Assembly (NCBI RefSeq): GCF_958295425.1
Contig: NC_081153.1
Location: 5,677,028 to 5,741,027, forward strand
Reading direction: 5' to 3'
DNA length: 64,000 nt
Origin: Solea solea
Lineage: Eukaryota; Chordata; Actinopteri; Pleuronectiformes; Soleidae
Shown here: piece after piece, positions 1 to 13,500 of the stretch
Layout: each line of letters opens with the position of its first letter
How positions within the stretch are numbered: the first letter of the stretch is position 1
Notes under the pieces: generated by a model
The model's input: only the letters and a program-made list of their open reading frames with translations
The model's database searches: none
What the model was told of the DNA's origin: nothing
Position numbers and translations under genes: made by a program

Positions 1-3000
1 GGGGAAAAACACAGCCGAGCATAACAACGCAGGCGTAAACTGGGTACTCTCTGCATTTTCATCACATTCACTGTGGTGAAACGATGAATATCGAGCCGTG
101 GTACAAAATATCAGGTTCTCTTTCATCTCTGCTAAACGTAAGCAGTGTGTTTCAGCTGTAGGACCCAACCCTAACTCTCTGATGGTGACATTTTTGAGCT
201 CTAAAGCCCCCTCTACCTGAAGCTCTATGATCTACCAATAAATTCTGGTGCTCTACTGCTCTCAGTTGGTAAGTTTGTGTCACAACCCCTTTGTACCATG
301 ATGTAAAAGTGCTGACTTTCCCTATGGACCTACGGTTTACTGCCATAAAACGGCTGTTTAAGTCCCTTACAACATCTTTTGCCAGGACAAATACATTATG
401 ATTAATTCAGACTTGTTCCACAAACAAGAGCAATTGCACCGCAATGAAAATATCTTCTGGAAGATACTCGTACGTCTGGAACAGCTGTGACTTTTGTGTA
501 CTGTGATCTACTGGAACTAGTTTTGGCCCAGATACAGTACGAACTCCCTTGAACTCCCTCGAAGTTAAAGACTGCAGAGAAAACCTGGAGTGTTTTTCTG
601 TCTCAGTCCATTCAGCCTGACAAACAAATCACTGCATTCAGTCTCAGTCTTGGCCTCTTGTTTGTCCTCGGGTTTGCCTTCAGCCCTGAGTTGCAACAGA
701 TGATTCAACCCAAATTAATCCGATTGAAGGTCTATTTAGTAACGATTTTGTTCCCCCCCCCCGTTGATCGATACTGAAATGGACTGCAGTTTAACGGTTA
801 TGTCGGTTATACTATCAGTCCCCTGGCAGCCGTTTGAGCCTCATGGCGCTTTGACAGAGACCAGCGGGAAAATGAGTGAGTGTTTGTGTATTTATTTATT
901 TATTCATCTCTCATTTTTTTGGGCAAAGTTGCCACAAGTGCTAAACTTCTAGCAGCCATAAGGAGCGAGAACACTGACTGTGTACTGAAAGAGGGATGAG
1001 AGTCTCAGTTGGGGACATCAATAATTTCTGCAAATGCTCAGGCAGGATGACAAATAGAAGATGAAAAATTGGCAGATAGGTGGCACAAAAGCGGGCCGTG
1101 CTGTGACTGATGTTGCTACTTAAACCATGCACGCTCATAATTAGGTGATTTATGGCGGTCATTGCAGATTCACTGCCAGTCTCCTTCTCCTTCCTGTCCA
1201 TTTTGCTGCCTCACCACCATATTAACATCATCTGACCATTTATCTACACGGCCCACACTGGGATACTTTTAATGAGGCTTTTAAGGGACTTAGCCAGTAT
1301 ATGAGACACTGCAGACGTTGTGAAACCGTTACATGAGTGTAAAATTCCTTAAAAGAAAATGTACACACATGGCTGCATATTGTCATGTTTTAGGTGAAGA
1401 CATAGGATCATTGCACCAGTGACAACAATGTGTTCACCAAGAATAAAATGGACAATGAAAGACATAACATTACCTACATTTGGTAAGGGAAACAGGGTGT
1501 TTTGAACCTTTTTTGGGGCAAAGTGTCTCATCAGCTTTGACTACTAGTTAATCTGGACAGGGGTCGCTAATTTACCTGGAAGCCACTGAGAAGGCTGTTC
1601 TCTGCTTCAGGATTGTGTTCACGAGAAAGATCCGCCTTTCCCTTGTAGATGAGGGGCACTGCCATTTTTCACATCAACAAAATAAGAGCCCATCTTCCAC
1701 TTCACTTTTCCATCATTGCTACAATAATGAAGGATAAGCAGTAAATTGACATTCTTGGTCGGGGCTTTTTTATTTCATACCTTTGTGTGTATTTATGTTA
1801 CTTTTTCTATGGACATAACTGTGATGTTGGGGAAAAAGAGCAGTGGGAAAAAGAGCAGTGACCATGGTAACAACTGCTCAGATGAAGATTATTTGTGTAA
1901 AACTGCACAGTAAAAGTGCCAGTAAAACATGTGCACACAGACCATCACAAACACACTCAATAACATGCCGTGTGAAGCATATCTTATCACTGGTCTTAAA
2001 TTATGTAATTTTATTGTTTTTATTATAATTTTGTTTTGTGCAATTGTTATCTGGCAACCCATGTGGGAGTCAGAACCCAGTTTGGAAATGACTGCTCTAC
2101 AATATACTCCTTAAGACAAAATTCCTTTGAGTGAAGGATTCTATTAGTATTTGGTCCTCTCTGTTTCAGTTCTAGAATTATTATTAGTAGTTGTAGTAGT
2201 ACTGGTCTTGTAAAGGTCAACTTTCTTTAAAACCAGTGGTTATAAAGATTGCATATTAATGGTCATGCCTGACAACCTGACTTACAACTGCAGTGCAAAG
2301 CCTTTAAAGAGTAACTAAAGTCCTATCTGCGATGTAGTTAAGTGAAATACGATGTGGAGTCAACAAGGGATGTTTTACTCTGAAAAGTATAATGTCGGAT
2401 GTTTCACTTTCCTAATTCCTCTCCCGCTCGTGCTGAATTCCGCCAATTTTATGCAGCTCCAGAAATAAAAGTGATGCATATCCACTCCCACCCCGCCTAT
2501 ATTGGGGGTGTGGCCAGAAGAGGACGGTTGGTGACAAAGCACCGGGAACAGTCAGCGAATACATTTAACCTGAAAAAAGTGGTTTAGGGGTTTAGTTATT
2601 TAAATATAAACAAATGCTATCAGATCTTTGTCAGATGAGTGGAGCTCCAAACATCCCTGTGTTTCTCGGGAAAGTGGTTTTCATTTTCTTTGAGTGAAGG
2701 ACATGGGATACAATTAATGTGACTTTTTTTTTCTGCTCCCGACGACCAAACGGAGGCAGATTAATACCATCAACAGCAAAGAATCATGAAAAAGCTTTAA
2801 GCTCAGTCATGTGTTTACAGTTGAACTTTCAGATACAAATTGTTTTTCTCCGACTGTGAGTTCCAGTACAATACTTAATTAAAAATCGTCTCATTTAATA
2901 TTGTAAAATACTAAAGGTCAACTATGAATATTTGTAAATACCAGTGGAGTATTAGGTGCAGCTCCTGCACAATAAAACAGAAGGACTGTTGTTGTTGTGC

Positions 3001-4417
3001 ACGGAGCTTGAGTTATTGCAGGGATCAGCTGTGAGCTGGAGGTTTGATATCACATTAAAATATAGGAATACATCATAAATAAATTCAAGTTTGAGTCTGT
3101 CATCTCAGCAAAGATCTCAGTCTATTTCTGCATACTGCAGTTCAAATTCATTAAATTACCCATAAGCCATAGTGGCACATCTTGGTAATTGGTTGCTATG
3201 GGAACAGGAGGTGCGAGATGGCTTTTACCTTCACAGTCAGGTCTGACTTCATGGAAAATGACAGGTCAATCAGTTAGTGCTAAATAAAAGGATTTGTTAT
3301 GAACATCGGGGGGAAGTTCCTGCCCGCTCATGGCAGGGGACCAACCAAAAAATATTTGTGGAAGAAGTTAAAAAATATTGATGTAGTTCATGTAGTTCAC
3401 AGGTCTGGGCGCAGCAAAAAACAAAAAAAATTACAGACAGGAAGGAAGCAGGTGAAATTAATATGTGAACAAATCAAAAAACGTAAAGTGAAGTGATCTC
3501 GTCTCCAAAATCCTTTCCGAAAAACAGAAAGGTTTTGGAGACGTGATCACTTCGCATTACGTCATACACAAGTGGGAGAACACAGCCGTCACCAGCTGTG
3601 ATTAAACCATGTGTGAACAGTAACTTTTAGTGTTAAATTATCATTAAACAGTGGATCACTGGACTTGAGGGTATATGGTAAAGCTGGGGCTCTGATATTT
3701 GGGGGGTGCAGATCTGGACAGATTCAAACTTCAAACCTCCACCTCAATCAAATATTTAGCAACAGTAGCAAATAGTTTGGGGTGTGTGAAGCCGATGATG
3801 GGAGACAGATACAAAGACAGTGGCTGCATTAAAGAGGATTAATCGCCTTACGCCTCCCTTTCCGAAGCATTTCATGGAACTAAAGTGGCCTTTGCATACC
3901 TAAAAGGAAGTAAACATTACAATTATCTTCGCCCATCAGGTTTATGAGCGCGGAGCTGTTCTTCTTTAGTTTAAATGTTACAAACTATACCATTAAAAAA
4001 ACAGCGTTTTAAAATGAAAACAAACAGAAAGCAGATTTTGTCCTCTGAAGTTGTTTGCTTAGAGAAACAACAATTGTGAAAAGTCAGGGCAGGGATTTCT
4101 CTAATGCAACCAATAATGAGGTGAAACTGAAACGGCAATGAGTTTCGTAAGTGTCTTTTAATTTGACGCATATTGTGCAGGGAGTAACTGACAAAAAACC
4201 GGCGGGTAACTGCGTCATTAATTCCAAAAGGTCTTCATTTCTGCCAAACGCTGCTCTAGAAATTTCAAACTAAAATGGAGCCAGTCACGTTTCTGTTTTC
4301 TCCAAAAACTCTGGAATAGTAAGGACAGCAAACGTGACCGTAGCAGAAACAATTGGGTTTTTAAGACTTAAACAGCAGTGTGGATGTAGCAAGAGATTGT
4401 GTTGGTGGTGGTGTTAC
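1..4417 (-). other. phf14 intron 11 (5' part, continues left of the window)
   Basis: No exon was recognised on either strand. Contents are AT-rich unique sequence plus the fold-back repeat at 3,481-3,562. A phrase near 2,070-2,100 (GGAAATGACTGCTCTACA) resembles a decayed hAT end. Short ORFs here show no family features. Confidence 0.7.
3481..3562. repeat. Fold-back inverted repeat (about 36-bp arms)
   Basis: The left arm (3,481-3,517) and right arm (3,527-3,562) are reverse complements with three mismatches and one 1-nt bulge, around a loop of about 9 nt. Arm cores are GTGATCTCGTCTCCAAAA and TTTTGGAGACGTGATCAC. It may be a tiny fold-back MITE or a structured RNA; it lies inside a phf14 intron. 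Confidence 0.8.
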
Positions 4418-4513
4418 CTGACCAACGATTCCCCCCATCAGAGTCCACATGGCCTGGCCATCACCGCGCAGCTGTGCGTTCACGTTCAGCAGCTCCTCCA
4501 GAGACTCACAGAG
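4418..4513 (-). CDS. phf14: phf14 exon 11: coiled coil, second part (residues 643-674)
   Basis: It encodes LCESLEELLNVNAQLRGDGQ and AMWTLMGGIVGQ. The acceptor is CCTCTGCAG|CTCTGT and the donor GGTCAG|GTAACA, phase 0, 32 codons. This is the last exon visible. In vertebrate PHF14 the next residues begin KLNIPAILR, and I do not find them in bases 1-4,417. Confidence 0.94.
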
Positions 4514-7500
4514 CTGCAGAGGGAAGACAGAGAAACATCATCAGACACAACGACACAACACTTTCTTCACCTGCTCGTGCACGGATGTCATAAATATAAA
4601 GCAATATAATCTAATACTATTTTAAGACACCAATATGAATACCAGTGAAATAAGTTGGATTACGTCACAAGTACATCTTGTGTGAGGATAAAAAAAAAAA
4701 ACAACAAACATTCATTAGATTATATTTCTTTTACGTAATTCCTTTGCGGGTTGGAATTTAAAAAAATGGTTGACTGGGTCAGTCTCGTTTCTGTGTGTTA
4801 AGTCCAGCGCCAGGTCTGGTTAGCCCGGTTTATCATAAGCTGGTTCCACTCAGTGATCAAAACATTAAAGCATTAAAATCTCACCAATTAATGTGCTGTC
4901 TGAACAACTACTGTGTGCACTTTGTTTTCAGCTTCAGCACCACTGAGGACAAATAACCGTAAACATGTGATCATCCACAGTATCTGAGATAAACTGCTGT
5001 TTATGAAGAAAGCGCTCCATCAGAACTCCTCAACAAGTAAACTCTGGATAAATGATGTGTTAAAATGTCACAGTGAGAAGGTGCTAGCTTTTTAGCTTGT
5101 AGTTTTCTATGTATACCTTTCGTAAACATTTATAAGATCTTCTAAAATGATTAACTGCAGAGACATTTATGGAGCTTGAGGGATATCTGTAGGAACTTTT
5201 ACAGCTTAAAAAAACAATATGTATGTGTATTAACACAAGTAAGACTGTATACATGTATTTAACGTTAGAAAAAAAACAACAACAGGAACTTGTGAAAATG
5301 TGAATTAATGGCACAAATTGTGAATAATTCAGAAGTTAATTCCAGTGCATTCTCACTATTCATGTGAAAAAAGTGACACGAACAAGCGCATGAATTACAA
5401 GGAGAAACTGGTGGAGTCAGCATCTAGTGACTATGAGCTGGTGTTCTGTGTTTGTAACTGCGCGCCTCACCTTTTTTGAATATTTTCAATGTGTCTACCG
5501 GCATTCTGATTACACCTGTACCCCTCAGACGACACAGACAATATTATGTCTCAGCAAAATCCATTTGCTGATGTGAAAACGTGTATTGACTGGATACAAG
5601 TTAAAAAAAACCCCATTAACATACATAGAACACCCCCGCAAAGACTTATAAGGTTCAGTGAAGAAGTGGTGTTTGTTGACTGCAGCTACGAGCAGTTACA
5701 CACGTCAGTGTGACGGTTTTTGAACAGAATCTGGAAACTCTCTGCGATAAAATTCAAGTTGCTGTCAAACATCAAGCATATAAACAGGGGACCGTGCTGT
5801 ATTTGTGCAAGATTAATGAAAAGCTTCACCCTGTCTCTATTGAATTGCATCACGGTCACAGGAGTATAACAGTAATGGGAAGGGTCACAGTTGGGTGTAA
5901 ACATAAGTGGCTATAAAACCTTATAAGCCTTATAAATGCGACATGGCAGGCAAAGCAGTTTTGTGTGCTCAATGTCAACATTACATATGATGTGCGGGAC
6001 TCGCGGGTAAAACCTTGTACTGAGCGCCACCACTATACATCAGTTATTGCCGCACTTGTAATGAAACTCCTTCACTGGCATTTTGTCCAAGGCCGAAGCC
6101 GTGTAAAAGCAACTCAAGCAGTGCAATTAGCAACGCACACTCCATTAATAACCCTTAACACGCGCCGCACAAGACTGAACGCAACATTAACTCGCGTGAC
6201 TTTTATTCCGCCGGCGTTTTTTCCCCCTCACTCACGTTGACAGATGGAGAGGCAGCCTCTTCACAGAGGTCACGTTTGAGAGGAGACGAAAGAGAGAGAG
6301 ATGGTCGCGGGATTCGCCGTGAAACTGATTATTGGCCACTAAAAGTGACAAAAAAAAGTTTTTCAAGAATTGTTCATGAAAATATAGGAAGTTTCTTAGC
6401 GGCCATAAAAAAAAGGCCTGGGACCAGAAAGTTACTTTGTCATAACTGCTTTGCAACTGTGTTTTTATTTGGTTCTCTTCCCTTTTTGTTGTTTTTTTAA
6501 GATTTTATTTTTGGGGTTATACAGTTTGTTTGACTTGTTTTAATCTCCAGGAAAAGACATAATTTTTTGTTTCTTTTCTTGTATTACAAAACTGCGTTTT
6601 TGTGGCTTCACTATTTGAGCGCCAGACGTGTCATGTTCAAAGCTCACAAGTTCCATTTTAAGGCAGCCATATGACCAAATAGTCAACATGTTTCGCACGA
6701 ATGGCATCCACACACTTCAGCTGTACTTTGAGTTTACTTCTAATTAGCACATTAGTATGACTAAACTAAACTAAAATGATGGACATTGTGAGCATGTAAT
6801 CTTGTAGAGACTGTAGTGTGGAGTAGGTCTGCAAAGATTAATCCTTATTAAATTAATCATAAACTAAATAATCCACTGCTCAGTTTGTTTTTCTGATTTC
6901 CCAGCCTCTTAAATGTGAATGTTTTCTGGTTTCTTTGCTCCACATATAGTGGAAAACAGTCAAAATCAATTTTTGTTCACATGTTCTGACATTTTATGTA
7001 TAAAACAACACCTTTGAGAACGTCATTATTCCGTGGGTTTAGAAAACGCTGATCGAAGATTTTCTCACATTTTATGGCCCAAACGATTAACCGATTAATT
7101 GAGAGAATAATCGTTAGCTGCAGCTCTACATGTTGGCATTTAGCTCAGAGTACTCTGTGCATACCTGCAAGAACAGCCAAAGTTTAAATTAAATTGTTTA
7201 ACATAATTAATTGCCATGATTAGCTGTGACATAAATAACATTAAATACCCTTCAGGAGTTATTTGTTATATGCAGTTGGACGGTGCTTTAATAACTTCCT
7301 GAAGCACGTCCAGCTGCTTATGGCTAACTCCTGAACATTAGAATGCCCTTGATTACTAAGAATCTTTAAATAAACATTAAAAAACCTGGAACACAATTAA
7401 TCAATATGCATTATTGTGTTGAGCTTAATTACTGAATGACACAGGTAGTTTGAAGCAAAGTCACATATCAAAACTGACACAGCTCCACCAGGTGTTCTTG

Positions 7501-10500
7501 TTTCAGGTGATAACTTTTAACACGGCCTTATGTTTAATTATGTGTTTCAGTCGCCGCCTCAGGTGATCATTTTACTTGTAATTGTATCACTAAATTAATG
7601 TCAGACAGCAACATCGTCTTCTTTGTGGCTTGCATGTGTTATGAACCTAGCACATAGTTTTCTATTTTTGTTTTGTTTTTTGCAGATGATCGATTTCTGC
7701 CGCTCACCTTGTTGTACTCCACGTGCAGTTTTTCTTGCTCGCACTCCAGCTTGTCTTTCAAGTTCTTCTGTTCAGAGATGTTGTCCTGGATCTGGATCAT
7801 TCGCATGTTCCTCTCTGAATATCAATGGGACAAAAATCAATGGCGCGATCGCAATCTTTAACCAAGAACAAGCAAGCACATGAGAGAGTGCACTGATGGC
7901 AGATAGGGCCCCCCTCGCTTCTGGCTGATAGAGAATGTTCTCAAGGTTACGGCCGGTGTTGCCTCTGTTCCACATTTGGGACCATAATCACCTTTTTTTT
8001 TTGGGTGGAGAAAATACAATGAAATTCCCAATTTACCTACTAATAATGAACAGCATTGAGACAGAATTAAATTTATCATTCCAGCACTTTGGACCTTCAA
8101 ACAGAAACAGTAAATTTAACTTCACAGAAAGAAGAAAAATCAACATGTATTGACATTTCAAAGTAAACTGCATGTAACAAAGGACAAGCAGAATATTAGC
8201 GCCATGTTTTCTGAACAGTGCTCTTCATTAAGCTGCTCTGAAGGAAAACTGATGCAATGTTTTCAGTTCAAGAAGCATGGATTAATAAGTAGTGTCATCC
8301 AAGTGGAGAATGTGTCTCCTCCTCTATAGTAAATGGGGTTGTAACGAGGGGTTTGCTGGTTTGAATCCCTGCCAGGTCAAAAGGCTGGGGTACTACTGTG
8401 CAAGGTACCCAACATCCACTGCTCCCCAGGATGGGTTAAATGCAGAGGGTAATTTCCCTACGGGGAATAATTTGGTACCAAGAGTATTAATAAAAACAGT
8501 TGAAGAGGTATTTTGTTGTTAGTGAATTATTTATGTGTGAGAATAAATAATATAAGGTTATGTTTCAGCAATAAAGATGAAGTGTGGCACATCTAAAGTG
8601 ATGTGTCACATTTACAAATCACAGAGGCCACTGGTCTCTGGGGGAACCTTGAGTGCAGCTAGTTCAGCTAGCGGTGGCACTTTACTGCCTCTACTAAAAT
8701 TTCACACAATCATTAGTATCAATATACACCGTGTGAGCATGACAACAACACCCACTATAAATGTATCCCAGTCCTTCTCCTTATTCTACATAAGACACAA
8801 CACTAGAGTAGTGTAGCTAATGTACCAAGCAAGTAGGAGATGGCGGGGTGAGGACACTGTACGTAGTCCGTTGTCAGTATGACACTAAACTAGAGCTGAA
8901 AAGATTAATCAATTATTAATCGATTACTAAATTAATCGACAACGATTTTGATAATCGATTAATCGGTTTGAAGCTTTTTTTCATGCTTAAAACAAGATTT
9001 CCGAATATTTTCTTAATTTCTTTGCCCTGGGTAACAAAGAAATCATTAAAAGTCAATCATTTTGGTTTGTGGACAAAACATTTTGAGAACAGGTTTTCTG
9101 ATATTTTATGGACCAAGCGATTCATCGAGAAAATAATCGACAGATTAAACGATTATGAAAATAATCGTTAGTTGCAGCTCTACACTAAACGTAGACACTG
9201 CAGCTCAAGACCAAGAAAAGTATTTTATTTCCTCAGATGATGGAAAGGTGAAGGTTCAATAAACTGGTTGTTAAGGGAAGAAAGGAGGACAGCGACCATG
9301 AAGTAAATGAGGGAGGCACACTTGAAAAATAAGGACAAGTTTGCTTTGGATATTAATATAAATATGCCTACACAGAATTGAGTAAATTAAATGCTGGTTA
9401 CACACACTGCCTATTCAAGTGCTTAAGTGTTTTTCAGAAAAAAGCTCAGAAGTGTGTGTGAGGGCGGAAACCGATCAATCAGAGCAACATGGAGGAAGGG
9501 GGGGGGTGTTGGTTTTTCATATTATGATATTAATTGTACAGATAAATGTTCTAATCTGTAAATTAAGAGAGAGGGGGTGGAGTGGCTCAGTGGTTAAGAC
9601 CGGTACCCTGTGTGAGAAAGACATCATGGTCGCAAGTTTGACTCCACCCCTGGCTGATTGTACTCAATTCCATTGTAAGTCGCTTTGGATAAAAGCATCT
9701 GCTAAATGACACGTAATGTAATGTAAAAAGAGACAAAAGACAAGCAAACCACAATGGTATCTACAACGGTTCTGAGGCCATTCAATTGGAAAAACTTGCA
9801 ATAATATGGGCTTTTCAGTGTTACATCCACATTATGCTTTTGCCTTCCTAAACGTATAAAAAATTCCTGGACATCATGTCATTACTCAGTCACCCTCTAA
9901 AAGGAGATATTAGTCCCTTAAATCACCCACTTCAAGATTTGAGTAGAGTTTAAAAAAATAAAAATAAAAAAAAACTGTGCAATACGTATGTGGAAGTGTA
10001 CAATTAAGGTTTGTTTTCTTACCCAGGTAGTAATTGACAAAGTCTGCCGTGAGGGCGGGCTGCTTGTGTTTCCTGCGTCCGTCCATGCTGGCGTTGGTGT
10101 CGGACGTGTCAACGGGGAAGATGTCGGTGCTGATGCCCATCAGCTCCGCCTTCCTCATCAGCTTCCTGATGGCTGAGGCACTGGACGTGAGAGGACGAGG
10201 CAGCTTTTCCCGTGGCACCCACGCCTGAGGCCTGGTGTTCCTGGACAACTCTGCCTTTGCCCTGTACTGCTGCAGGCGGGTCGTGATCCGGGCCTGCAAC
10301 GAGACACACATTTAAATGTTTAAAAAAAAAAAAAAAACCTTTAGCAAGTTGTCAGACTTAACATCACAAATCTGGACGTACATCATTTTCTGAAACATTA
10401 TCTTTAAGTGAGGGGGCCCCAAACCAAAAGTGCTTGTGATTCAATATTCTGATACAACGTGACTGCGTTTCTTTCCATTTCATGCTAATTTTAAATATGC

Positions 10501-13500
10501 TTAATAGAAATCCTGAATGAAGAAATCTGATACTCCAAGTGTGCTTGGTAGGAACAGTTCAACTTAAACCAGCTTTTCCCAAAACTTCATAAAGCAACAG
10601 CCCAATTAGAATTCCGAAAATCTTATGTGGCCTCGGGTCGACCAGAAACTTTACTCTGATAAGAATGCAAGATTGTTAGATTACCATATACAGCCTATAA
10701 TGTGTTTCATAAAAAGCCAGAAAGTAACACTGGAATTGAGTATCAGGCAGGACTTTGCATATGTAAGGTACAAAATTAAGTGCCCCATAAATAATTCAAA
10801 TATAGTAATCCATTTGGGCTGTCGCTTCTTATCAACAATTCTGATATCCTTTCAATTTTCAGAGCTTGAGCCTTAAAATCCTGTTTCTGCTAAAAAAAAT
10901 ATATATATACCGCCTAGAACCGCAGCTGACCATCTGAAGTAGTTATGACATGGTGCAGCAGAGGGCGCTGACTAATGATAAGAGTAATAATAACTCATAT
11001 TTTTAGATTTATACGTGTGTGTGCGGGCACCGGGAACGTCCAGATATCTTCTAAGCATTCGCATATCACGTAATACTGATTCAAACTTCTCTGGAAGAAG
11101 TAAGAGCCCTAAAATGTATCCACACAAAAATAAAATCTGCAAAGCAACTTTTGAAATTCAGTCATGAATAATTTAAGGTTATTCAAAAGCTTGTAATGAC
11201 CTCTTATGGCCCGCCAGTAGTGCATTAACCACCACACTAAGTATGCGAGCAAGGTCATAGAGTGCAATGACAGAATGTTCATTCTAAACATGATAATAAT
11301 ATTATATCATTCTAAAAAAGGATGGAAACCCAGTTTGATCCTCATACACAACTGTATAATTCATATTTGCTCATTGTCATACCTGCTTATAAAGCAAAAA
11401 TGTATTACTACAACACTTTGGAGACCTGTCAGTCTCGGCTGTGACTGACATCTCCTCCACGTTCTGCTGACACCTCGCAGAGGTGAGTGACACTTGTGAC
11501 TCGCAGTCCCGTTCGAGCTGCGCACAAACAAGTGTCATTTCAAGGGCTGACGACATGTCAGCAGATGAGAAGACGAACTCCTTTCATGTGTTTTTTTTTT
11601 TTTTTAATCCACACGTCAGCGTGTACTGTCCTGGTACTACCGAATACAACAATATCCAAACATAATGTGTGAACCTCACACTATAAATAGAATAAGACGT
11701 TGCATGAATAGTGCATTACGCCATTATTCATTTGCTTATAATTAAAAGTCAGTCAGTTAATGTGACTATTCTCTTTATCCTTCTTGTCACATAGCTTTGC
11801 TAGAGTGCTACAGCTTCTATGGAGTCTGGAGACAGCTCAGACAGACCAAAACAACACTGGCGTTAAAACACACTGGGCTGTCTCCACAACAGCGGTGTTT
11901 CACACCTGCAGCCTCTACTGCAGCACATCTACTTATATAACAACTCGACATTTTATTGGATATTTCACACACTGAGGTAATTAAAGACAATTGCTTTCAA
12001 TAGGAATCATGAGTTTAACTGAGCTAACTTTAAACACTCTCTGTACAGCAGTTACTGTTTTACATATGTGTAACTATGTTTTAGGATTAAACATAACGTG
12101 TAAAATATCAAATATTATTCCCTGAACCTAATCTGAATTGCAAACCCAAAGCTAGGCCTAATCTCTACTCCGCCACCGAATCAAGTAGCCAGTGGCAAAC
12201 TAGCAGAGTTTCAAGCAAAATGTCTCCAGGTACAAACACACACATGCACAAATGAAAAGTTGTTGTGGGCTTTGGCTGCTGATGCTGCTGCTGCTGCTGC
12301 TGATATGGATGTATGTATGTATGAGGCTCACCTGAGCTTCAGGAGTGAGTTGCTTCTCTCTCTCCTGCAGAGAGACCTTACAGTAGGACTGCAGGGCCAG
12401 ATAATTCTTCCTTTTCCACTTCCTGTCAAAGCGGTCTGCGTGCTGTTTGCAGTAGGCAAAAAATGGATCGGCAATATCCTGAGGAAGCAAAAAATAAATA
12501 AAAAAAATGCAGTGAGTGTAATGAGAAGTGTTATAATCATGATAGGTAAAAAGCAAGGATAGCTTTATAAGCCGGGCCACCTCTGTTTCTCACTAGCTAA
12601 AATAAGTCCACATAGGTCACATGATCATGGCAACATGACTCACATTTAGGTCATAGGTCACTTTTTACAGCCTGTGCTTAATGAAGCATTTTTGTAATAT
12701 TTGGGGAGTTGATTTGGATAATGTTGGGATTTTCTGTTTTTCTGTTTCTGATATCCCATCTAGTAATTTTGACCACTATCAGACTGCTTTGATTTTTGTT
12801 ATTAGCTCATTCGTAACGCTCAGTGCTCACACGGCACGGATCCTATGTGTTGTTGAGTCAAAGTTATGATTCATTTTATATCACATAACATTTCAGTCCT
12901 GATATAGAGTAGCAATAATTGTGTATAAGTCACAAAATTAGACCGTTTTTTTCTTTTCTTTTTGTTCATAAAAAATGAGCCAAGTGAACTCTGAACTGTG
13001 ACAAATTTCCAGAGTTCATTAATTCAATCAGATTTTAAAAATGTTTTTGTACTTTTTGCTCGGGTGTGTTTATATCGTTGTGAGCTTGAAAGAAAATTTT
13101 CATCAGATTGCCTAAAGGTTGTGCTGAAAAAAACAGCCAAAATGCTCTGTGTTCTAAGGGTTAATTGTGATCCAAACTATGTTGGAAATAATGTGCGATT
13201 GTACCACTGTGTTGTCTGTCAATGTGTTTGTCTGTAAGTCTGTGCATCGGAGCGTGTGGCAGGAATACATTGAGAGGAGATGTGAATCGAACACACTGTT
13301 GTAATTATTAGTGTCAATACTGTGATGGTGGCCACAAATTAATTATAGTCTGGGCTTCAAGAAGTGCAAAAGGACGGCCTCTCCGATGTGTCCTGAGAAC
13401 AGATTTGTGTTCACACATGTGAATGATTGTTGCCACATCCCAAACCACCTAACAATGTGGTTTTAGTGACTGGCTCTGAGGACGACTTCAGTCCCACTGC

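Larger units (their letters stand above)
7815..10022 (-). other. phf14 intron 9
   Basis: 2.2 kb. It holds a tRNA-type SINE (8,325-8,495), a hAT MITE with perfect target duplication (8,891-9,182) and an L2-tailed SINE (9,572-9,726), so about a quarter is recognisable mobile DNA. Confidence 0.7.

Noticed and set aside
1..4417. Search for phf14 exons 12 onward (C-terminal PHD fingers)
   Set aside because: No frame with the expected CxxC spacing or the KLNIPAILR continuation was found; they must lie outside the window.
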